NCBI GenBank assembly: GCA_023700785.1
Contig: JAMPYH010000052.1
Span: forward strand, 1 to 11,785
From: Candidatus Zixiibacteriota bacterium
GTDB taxonomy: Bacteria > Zixibacteria > MSB-5A5 > GN15 > FEB-12
Length of the DNA: 11,785 bases
Direction: 5' to 3'
This document shows, in pieces, positions 6,496 through 11,785 of this stretch. The position numbers and the translations under genes are program-made. Below the pieces are notes generated by a model, which was not told the origin of the DNA, did no database searches, and worked only from the letters and a program-made list of their open reading frames with translations. The first letter of the stretch is position 1; each line of letters starts with the position of its first letter.

Positions 6496-8517
6496 CTAAT
6501 TTTTGTAGTTGCGATCGTAATCGTCTTCGTATCGATCGCCGCGGTCGTAGCCGGAGAGGTAACCTGACAGGCTCGCAGCGCGGTCGATAAGGTCAACCAG
6601 TTCGGCGGTCTGTTCGTTCGACATCTGGTTATGCACCGAACGAGCCAATCGCGAGAGTTCAGTGTAGCTCGTGCGCGAGCTCTGTTCGGTCAGTTTCAGC
6701 ATCTCGGCAAAGCGGGCCGCGACCACCGCGAGCCTCAATTCGGGGCGAGCAGACTCAAATCGCGCGTACCCCTGCCCTGCCGTGACGTCCCGGGCCAGTT
6801 CGCGAACTTCGGTCTGGTCGGCGTCTTTCCAGCGGACAAAGATAGTGGCCACCTTCTCTGTCGGCTTCCGCTGCCTGAGGATCAACTCATACAAAGCGGT
6901 TACTTCGTGGCCGGCGCCGATCTCGCCGCCGTCCTGACGATTGTCGCGGAACTTGCGGTCGGCGATCGCGCGATTTTCGTAACCGATGAGGCGATATTGC
7001 GCGACGACATTCGGGTTGAAATCAACCTGTACCTTGACATCGCGAGCCAAAACCTGGAGCGTGCCGATCAAGCCGTCCACAAAGAGCTTCCGCGCCTGAT
7101 CTTCGGTATCGATATAGGCGTACTTGCCGTTACCCTGGATGGCCAGGCGCTCCAGCAGAACATCATTATAGTTCCCCATCCCTACGCCGAAGGTTGAAAG
7201 GGTGACCCCTTTCTTAACATGCTGCTTGATATCGCGCATGATGGCATCAGCATCGGTTTTGCCGACATTGGCAACGCCATCGGACGCCAGCGCGACGACG
7301 TTATTATGGCCGTAAACAAACTGGCGGTTGGCCATCTGGAAACCGAGTTTCAGACCGGCTTCAGCATAGGTCGAACCACCGGCCCGAAGGCGTCCCAGCG
7401 ACTTGATGATCTGGCGCTTCTGGTTGGCGAAGGTCGGCTCAAGCACGACGATCGCTTTGGATCCGTAGGCGACAATGCCAACCCGGTCGTTGCCGTCAAG
7501 CTGCTCTATCAACATCCGGATCGACTGTTTCACCAGGTCAATACGATTGCCGAAGTTCATGGAACCGGAGATATCGATGACCAAAGTCAGGTTGAGCGGC
7601 TTGCGCTGCCAATCCGAGATCTCGCGTCCCTTGATACCGATCTTGAGGATCGACGTACGCTTGTCGAACGGCGACGAAGTCATTTCGCTAAAGACGCGGA
7701 ACTTGGAATCGTTTGGCGACGCATAGCCATAGTCGAAGTGATTGACGAACTCTTCGACACGAATGGCGTCGGTCGGCGGCAGGTTGCCGTCATTGAGGTA
7801 GCTGCGCGCGAGCGTATAAGAAGCGTCGTCGACATCCAGGCCAAAGGTTGAGAGATGGTCGCGCCGGGTATCGACAAAGTCGTGCGTACCGTAATCGCGG
7901 AAGAACATATCCTCAGGCAACGGATAGTACGGCTCCGGGTATTCGTACTCGTTGTGCCGTCGCTCTATCGGAGCCTGGCGCAGGTAGTCGGCGGCGCCGT
8001 TGTAGGTTTCCCGGTACGACTTCTGCGGCTCGGTGCCGAGTTGTCCAGCCGATGTTTGCGGAGCTCGCTTGGCGGTCTCACCAGATTGATCCGTAATTAC
8101 CGGTGCGCTGGTGGCAGACTCGGGAGCTTTTGACTTGATCTCGCCTGCCTGAGAGGCGGAGTCACTGGTTTCAAGACGCGCTTTGCGTGTCATGGCAATG
8201 GTTATCTGGGCAGTCCGCCCTGCTTGGACTACGACATCCTGCTTTTCCGCGGTTTCAAATTGCGGATGTTCCACCGAAAGGTCATAGCGACCCGGAGCGA
8301 GTCCACTAATGGTGAAACGGCCATTACGATCGGTCCAGGCTTGGCGTCCATTGGAGAGGATCGTAATGGAAGCGGACTCAATAAGCGCACCGGAGTTGAT
8401 CTCGGTGACAGTACCGCTGATGGCGCCATCTTTAGGGGCTCCGAATACCAGCTCAGCCATCACGCCGGCAGTAAGGCCCAAAGCCAGCAGGATCCAGATC
8501 AGGAATTCGCGTTTCAT
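6496..8517 (-). CDS. exported von Willebrand factor A (VWA) protein, YfbK-like, with carboxypeptidase-regulatory-like domain
   Basis: The protein has 673 residues from ATG 8515-8517. That start is preferred because AGGA lies 8 nt upstream and a signal peptide begins there (MKREFLIWILLALGLTAG). A TTG at 8536-8538 would add seven residues and has no comparable support. After the signal come a CarboxypepD_reg-like beta domain (about 29-110, with DRNGRFTISGLAPGRYDLSV), a Ser/Thr/Ala-rich linker (about 112-170), a Tyr/Pro-rich stretch and the VWA N-terminal region (about 210-290, DVDDASYTLARSYLNDG). The VWA domain (about 305-475) has a complete MIDAS: DISGS at 315-319, Thr383 in GGST, Asp413 in ASDG. 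A DUF3520-like C-terminal region runs to about 655, and the tail is rich in Asp, Tyr and Arg. VWA domains bind protein partners through a metal ion; the partner is unknown. It stands alone on its strand, divergent from the M16 genes. Confidence 0.9.
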   Translation of the reverse strand: MKREFLIWILLALGLTAGVMAELVFGAPKDGAISGTVTEINSGALIESASITILSNGRQAWTDRNGRFTISGLAPGRYDLSVEHPQFETAEKQDVVVQAGRTAQITIAMTRKARLETSDSASQAGEIKSKAPESATSAPVITDQSGETAKRAPQTSAGQLGTEPQKSYRETYNGAADYLRQAPIERRHNEYEYPEPYYPLPEDMFFRDYGTHDFVDTRRDHLSTFGLDVDDASYTLARSYLNDGNLPPTDAIRVEEFVNHFDYGYASPNDSKFRVFSEMTSSPFDKRTSILKIGIKGREISDWQRKPLNLTLVIDISGSMNFGNRIDLVKQSIRMLIEQLDGNDRVGIVAYGSKAIVVLEPTFANQKRQIIKSLGRLRAGGSTYAEAGLKLGFQMANRQFVYGHNNVVALASDGVANVGKTDADAIMRDIKQHVKKGVTLSTFGVGMGNYNDVLLERLAIQGNGKYAYIDTEDQARKLFVDGLIGTLQVLARDVKVQVDFNPNVVAQYRLIGYENRAIADRKFRDNRQDGGEIGAGHEVTALYELILRQRKPTEKVATIFVRWKDADQTEVRELARDVTAGQGYARFESARPELRLAVVAARFAEMLKLTEQSSRTSYTELSRLARSVHNQMSNEQTAELVDLIDRAASLSGYLSGYDRGDRYEDDYDRNYKN

Positions 8518-8654
8518 GGTTCGTTTCCTCACTTTCAAGACATCGGTGAATCGTTTCTTCTAAGCTGAATACCGGCGGGGGGGCGGAATCTTCCCAAGGA
8601 TCAATGGCAGAGAATAGGGAGCGATACAATCTTCACCTGGCGTCTTACCGCCGC

Positions 8655-8689
8655 CCCTCTAACCCTTTTGGAAATCAAAGGTTAGGGGG
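8655..8689. promoter_or_regulatory. 13-bp hairpin/inverted repeat in the VWA-M16 divergent region
   Basis: CCCTCTAACC (8655-8664) pairs with GGTTAGGGGG (8680-8689) over ten pairs with one wobble. TTT (8666-8668) then pairs with AAA (8677-8679), leaving one bulged C and an 8-nt loop. No T tract follows on either strand, so it does not look like a terminator. It sits 20 bp upstream of the TTGACA box of the M16 promoter, where an activator or repressor site could lie. Confidence 0.5.
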
Positions 8690-8708
8690 ATGTTTATCCG
8701 AAGAACAC

Positions 8709-8738
8709 TTGACAGCGAGGAACAGCCGGTCTTAATTT
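8709..8738 (+). promoter_or_regulatory. putative sigma70 promoter of the M16 peptidase pair
   Basis: A perfect TTGACA (8709-8714) is followed after 18 nt by TAATTT (8733-8738), a weak -10 that keeps the key T, A and final T. Transcription would begin near 8745, about 36 nt before the chosen start codon. The rest of 8518-8780 holds a run of seven G at 8577-8583 and the hairpin at 8655-8689. I found no convincing promoter towards the VWA gene. Confidence 0.5.
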
Positions 8739-8780
8739 CCCCAATGCACAAATAATCAAGTAGCTGTCATGGAGGAGCGC

Positions 8781-10286
8781 ATGATAAAGCGTAGTTTCGA
8801 GCGGTGTTTGGGATGTCTGGTTCTGCTTGTGGCCCTTGCCAACACCGGATCCGCATTTGATTTCAGCCCGATTGAAAAGAGTGTCACCGAGCATCACCTC
8901 AAGAACGGCCTGACGATCCTGGTCATGGAGCGGCATGACGCGCCGGTGGTTTCTTTCGCCACCTGGGTGAATGCCGGTTCGGTGGATGACCCCAAAGGAT
9001 ACACCGGTCTTGCCCATATGTTCGAGCATATGGCGTTTAAAGGGACCAGTACTCTCGGTACCAAAAACTATGGCGCTGAAAAAAAGGCGATCGCGCTGGA
9101 AGATACTCTCTTTATGCAGCTTCGAGCGGAGCGGAATAAGGGACGACTGGCTGACTCGGCCAAAGTCGCCGCGCTGGAGAGAGAGTACGAAGCCGCCCGC
9201 GAAGCATCGTATCAATTGGTCGAGCCAAATCAATTCGGGAACATCGTGGAACGCGAAGGCGGCATCGGTTTGAACGCCGGAACCGCGTACGATTGGACGA
9301 TGTACACCTACAGTCTTCCGTCCAACAAGGTCGAGCTCTGGATGTCGATGGAGTCTGAACGGTTCCTTGATCCGGTTTTCCGTGAGATGTACAAGGAGCG
9401 GGATGTGGTAGCCGAAGAGCGCCGGATGCGGATCGAATCCAATCCGATCGGCCGCCTGCTTGAGGAGTATGGGTCGCTCGCGTTCAAAGCGCACCCGTAC
9501 GGCGTTCCCGGGATCGGCAACATGTCGGACATCAATTATTACTCCCGACAGGAGGCGAAGGCGTTCTTCGAAAAGTACTACGTTCCGTCGAATATGACCA
9601 TCTGCATTGTCGGCGATGTCAAGGCGCCGGAGGTTATCAAGCTCGCGGAGAAATACTGGAACCGGATCGCCTACAAGCCAAAACCGGAACGGATAGCCAC
9701 GGTCGAGCCGCCTCAGATCGGCGAAAAGCGGATAGTTCTCGAAGACCCCGCTCAGCCGCTCTTTTTGGCGGGCTGGAAAGTGCCGGAATCCACTCACCCG
9801 GATCGCCCGGCGATCGATGCTTTCCTCGAGTACCTTACCTCCGGTCGGACCTCAGTCATGTACGAAGCGCTGGTAAAGCAGAAGAAGATCTCGGTGCAGG
9901 TGCAGGCGTTCGCCGGCTATCCGGGAGACAAGTACCCGACACTGGCCACGGTGCTGTCGGTGCCTTCGGCAGGACACACCGCCGCGGAGAGCGAAGAAGC
10001 GGTCTTCGCGATCATAGATTCGGTGCGGAATATCACGATCCCGAAAGAGGATCTGGACAAGATCAAGGCTCGCGCCAAAGCATCGTTTGTCGCCCAATTG
10101 GAGAGCAATGACGGCCTGGCGTTCCAGCTCGGCGCGTATCAACTCTACTGGGGAGACTGGCGCAGGTTGTTCAAGGAGCTGGATCGGATCAACGCGGTCA
10201 CGCCCGAAGACGTACAGCGGGTCGCGCACCAGTATTTCACCAAAAACAACCGCACCGTGGCGATCATGAACACGGTCAAGAGCTGA
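8781..10286 (+). CDS. M16 family zinc metallopeptidase, catalytic subunit (HxxEH present), exported
   Basis: The protein has 501 residues from ATG 8781, chosen because GGAGGAG at 8771-8777 ends just before it. ATG 8769 lies upstream of that site and is less likely. A signal peptide ends near ANTGSA, so the product is probably periplasmic. The inverted zinc motif HMFEH is at residues 79-83, with the third ligand expected in KERDVVAEERRM (Glu212 or Glu213). The distance from HxxEH to that Glu is about 130 residues instead of about 77. The difference is a charged, probably helical insert (about 99-158) ending at IVEREGGIGLNAGTAYDWT, and I recall similar inserts in other bacterial members. The second M16 domain (from about residue 300) lacks the R...GLAY motif that the next gene has. 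It lies 17 nt upstream of the partner gene, so an operon is very likely. Substrates of such peptidases are peptides or unfolded protein segments; none is identified here. Confidence 0.94.
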   Translation: MIKRSFERCLGCLVLLVALANTGSAFDFSPIEKSVTEHHLKNGLTILVMERHDAPVVSFATWVNAGSVDDPKGYTGLAHMFEHMAFKGTSTLGTKNYGAEKKAIALEDTLFMQLRAERNKGRLADSAKVAALEREYEAAREASYQLVEPNQFGNIVEREGGIGLNAGTAYDWTMYTYSLPSNKVELWMSMESERFLDPVFREMYKERDVVAEERRMRIESNPIGRLLEEYGSLAFKAHPYGVPGIGNMSDINYYSRQEAKAFFEKYYVPSNMTICIVGDVKAPEVIKLAEKYWNRIAYKPKPERIATVEPPQIGEKRIVLEDPAQPLFLAGWKVPESTHPDRPAIDAFLEYLTSGRTSVMYEALVKQKKISVQVQAFAGYPGDKYPTLATVLSVPSAGHTAAESEEAVFAIIDSVRNITIPKEDLDKIKARAKASFVAQLESNDGLAFQLGAYQLYWGDWRRLFKELDRINAVTPEDVQRVAHQYFTKNNRTVAIMNTVKS

Positions 10287-10303
10287 GCTGAAGGAGTAGC
10301 GAA

Positions 10304-11785
10304 ATGAAACGAATGAAGTTTTTCATCGCGTCGCTGGCGGCAGTTCTGCTCGTGGCGCTTCCCTTGGCGGGCCAGAATGTCAGCAAGATCAAGTTCCCGC
10401 CGCTGAATCAGATCGCCATCCCGAATGTCGAGCGAGTAACGCTCGACAATGGGATGAGGCTCTATATTCTCGAAGATCCCAGCCTGCCGGTGGTCCGCGC
10501 GTCGGTGCGGGTCAATTGCGGCGCGTATCTTGAGCCGCCGAGCAAGCTCGGGCTGGCACAGATCTGCGGCCAGGTACTTCGAACCGGCGGAACCGCCAAA
10601 TGGACCGGCGACCAGATCGATGCCGCGCTGGAAGCGGTCGGCGCGTCTGTCGAGACCGGCATCGGCGCGACCAGCGGGTCGGCATCGATGTTCGCCCTCT
10701 CCGAGAATCTGGATCTCGGCCTGGAAGTATTGGCAGAGGTACTGCGCCGCCCGACTTTCAGCCAGGAGAAGATCGACCTGGCCAAGGTCGGCTTGCGGTC
10801 GAATATCTCACGCCGCAACGACGATCCGTTCGGGATTGGGATCCGTGAGTTTCTGAAAGTTGTCTATGGCGCGGAATCTCCATACGCGCGGGTGCCCGAG
10901 TACGCGACAGTTGACGCGGTGACCCAGGATGACCTGAAGTTATTTCATCTGGCGTTTTTCCACCCGGAGAATGTGCAAATAGCGATCTGGGGAGATATTA
11001 CGAAAGATGACATTGTCGCCAGGGTGAATCAGTATTTTGGCGATTGGGCCAAGGGAAATGTGCCGGTACCGCAACCGCCCAAAGTTGACTACACATATGA
11101 ATCGCGGATATACTTCGCCAATAAAGAGGATGTCAACCAGACCAATATCCTGATAGGACATATCGGCGGATATATGACCGATCCCGATTATCCGGCGTTG
11201 ATAGTCATGAATAACGTGCTGGGTGGATCTTTCGCCAGCCGTCTGTTCAACAACGTCCGCTCGAAAGAAGGTCTCGCCTACGCGGTGGGCGGAGCCTACA
11301 CCGCGAGTATCACCTATCCAGGGGCGTTTTACTCGTTTGCTTCGACCAAGTCGGAGACCACCGGCAAAGCGATAAAAGAGATCATTAATCAGATCAAGTC
11401 GATGCAAACCCTCCCGCCATCACCGGCGGAGATGAGCATCGGTCGGGACGGCTACCTGAACTCTTTTGTGTTCAATTTTGATGACCGCTCCGAGCTGATC
11501 AGCCGGATGATGACGTACGATTTTTACGGTTTACCGGAAGATTATCTCGCAAAAGAGAAATCAGCGGTCGAGAAAGTCACCGCGGCCGATGTAATGGCGG
11601 CCGCCCAGAAGCATATACATTCCGACGAACTGAAGATCGTGGTGATCGGCAAGGGTTCTGACTTCGAGACGCCACTGGACCAGCTTGGGCTTGGCCCGGT
11701 GGATACGCTTGATATCACCATCCCTGCCGGCGCACCCAAGCAGGAACTGGCGATCACGCCGGAGAACCTGGCCAAAGGGAAAGAA
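10304..11785 (+). CDS. M16 family peptidase-like protein, non-catalytic partner subunit, 3' end outside window
   Basis: The frame opens at ATG 10304, with AAGGAG at 10291-10296 and a 7-nt spacer, and stays open to the last base (494 residues so far). A signal peptide is visible (MKRMKFFIASLAAVLLVALPLAG). The fold is a tandem M16 arrangement: the first domain begins near VERVTLDNGMRLYILED and the second near residue 262. Where active enzymes have HxxEH, this protein has GLAQICGQ, with Gln86, Gly89 and Gln90 replacing His, Glu and His, so it cannot bind zinc in the usual way. It keeps NNVRSKEGLAYAVGG at 316-330, with Arg319 and Tyr326 matching the R/Y pair that holds substrate in M16B enzymes. 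This is the expected partner of the preceding catalytic subunit. The C-terminal motif region (LGLGPVDTLDI) is already passed, so little of the protein should be missing. Confidence 0.93.
   Translation, partial: MKRMKFFIASLAAVLLVALPLAGQNVSKIKFPPLNQIAIPNVERVTLDNGMRLYILEDPSLPVVRASVRVNCGAYLEPPSKLGLAQICGQVLRTGGTAKWTGDQIDAALEAVGASVETGIGATSGSASMFALSENLDLGLEVLAEVLRRPTFSQEKIDLAKVGLRSNISRRNDDPFGIGIREFLKVVYGAESPYARVPEYATVDAVTQDDLKLFHLAFFHPENVQIAIWGDITKDDIVARVNQYFGDWAKGNVPVPQPPKVDYTYESRIYFANKEDVNQTNILIGHIGGYMTDPDYPALIVMNNVLGGSFASRLFNNVRSKEGLAYAVGGAYTASITYPGAFYSFASTKSETTGKAIKEIINQIKSMQTLPPSPAEMSIGRDGYLNSFVFNFDDRSELISRMMTYDFYGLPEDYLAKEKSAVEKVTAADVMAAAQKHIHSDELKIVVIGKGSDFETPLDQLGLGPVDTLDITIPAGAPKQELAITPENLAKGKE

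Noticed and set aside
7219..7851. Open frame of about 210 codons on the plus strand inside the VWA gene
   Set aside because: It is a shadow of the VWA domain coding region, including the MIDAS segment on the minus strand, with no motif of its own.
8518..8538. TTG start at 8536-8538 for the VWA protein
   Set aside because: ATG at 8515-8517 has AGGA 8 nt upstream and begins a typical signal peptide, whereas the TTG version puts extra charged residues in front of it.
8577..8583. Run of seven G as a phase-variation tract
   Set aside because: It is short and lies in non-coding DNA between divergent genes. Nothing suggests variable length or an effect on promoter spacing.
8769..8780. ATG 8769 as start of the catalytic M16 gene
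   Set aside because: The strong GGAGGAG site (8771-8777) lies after this ATG and at correct distance for ATG 8781.
8694..9797. Long open frame (about 367 codons) on the minus strand, antisense to the catalytic M16 gene
   Set aside because: The plus-strand protein has unmistakable M16 motifs throughout. The antisense translation shows no recognisable domain and is a by-product of GC-rich codon use.
1..11785. Defence, secretion, mobile or biosynthetic system
   Set aside because: I looked for integrases, transposases, toxin-antitoxin pairs, CRISPR repeats, tRNA-linked attachment sites and multi-gene accessory clusters and saw none. The genes belong to known families and look chromosomal.

Overview
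The window is a 11.8 kb stretch of bacterial chromosome, GC-rich (mid-50s percent by eye), with eight protein-coding genes, short intergenic gaps and ordinary Shine-Dalgarno sites in front of most genes. I see no tRNA, rRNA, CRISPR array, insertion sequence, integrase or phage gene, so it reads as core or housekeeping DNA of a Gram-negative-like bacterium: several products have export signals, and two are M16 peptidases. The mix of a DUF4953-type zinc protease, an alpha-glucan phosphorylase with a DUF3417 N-terminus, a YfbK-like VWA protein and an M16 pair resembles genomes of the FCB/Zixibacteria-like candidate phyla. That placement is an impression from gene style, not a demonstrated assignment.

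Layout. 1-534 (+) is the 3' end of a large secreted zinc metalloprotease. A rho-independent terminator follows, and a promoter sits partly inside it. 617-1393 (+) is an NfsA/FRP-type flavin nitroreductase. It converges, with only 3 nt between stop codons, on a leftward two-gene unit: pfkA (2427-3566) followed by a long-form LOG-family nucleotide-processing protein (1397-2380). A 236-nt divergent region with inverted and direct repeats separates pfkA from a rightward alpha-glucan (glycogen) phosphorylase gene (3803-6370). That gene converges on a leftward exported VWA protein (6496-8517) across a 125-nt region rich in hairpins. A second divergent region (8518-8780), with a strong 13-bp hairpin and a TTGACA promoter, leads into two rightward M16 peptidase genes. 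The first (8781-10286) carries the HxxEH zinc motif. The second (10304 to the window edge, still open) has lost that motif but keeps the R/Y substrate-binding signature.

How they may work together. Phosphorylase releases glucose 1-phosphate from storage glucan and phosphofructokinase commits hexose phosphate to glycolysis, so their divergent arrangement round one regulatory region makes metabolic sense. The two M16 genes most likely encode the catalytic and non-catalytic halves of one periplasmic heterodimeric peptidase. The other genes have no clear link to each other. I did not find a convincing undescribed system. The most useful leads are the promoter overlapping a terminator, the repeats between pfkA and the phosphorylase gene, the Gly/Lys specificity signature of the phosphofructokinase, and the split active site of the M16 pair.
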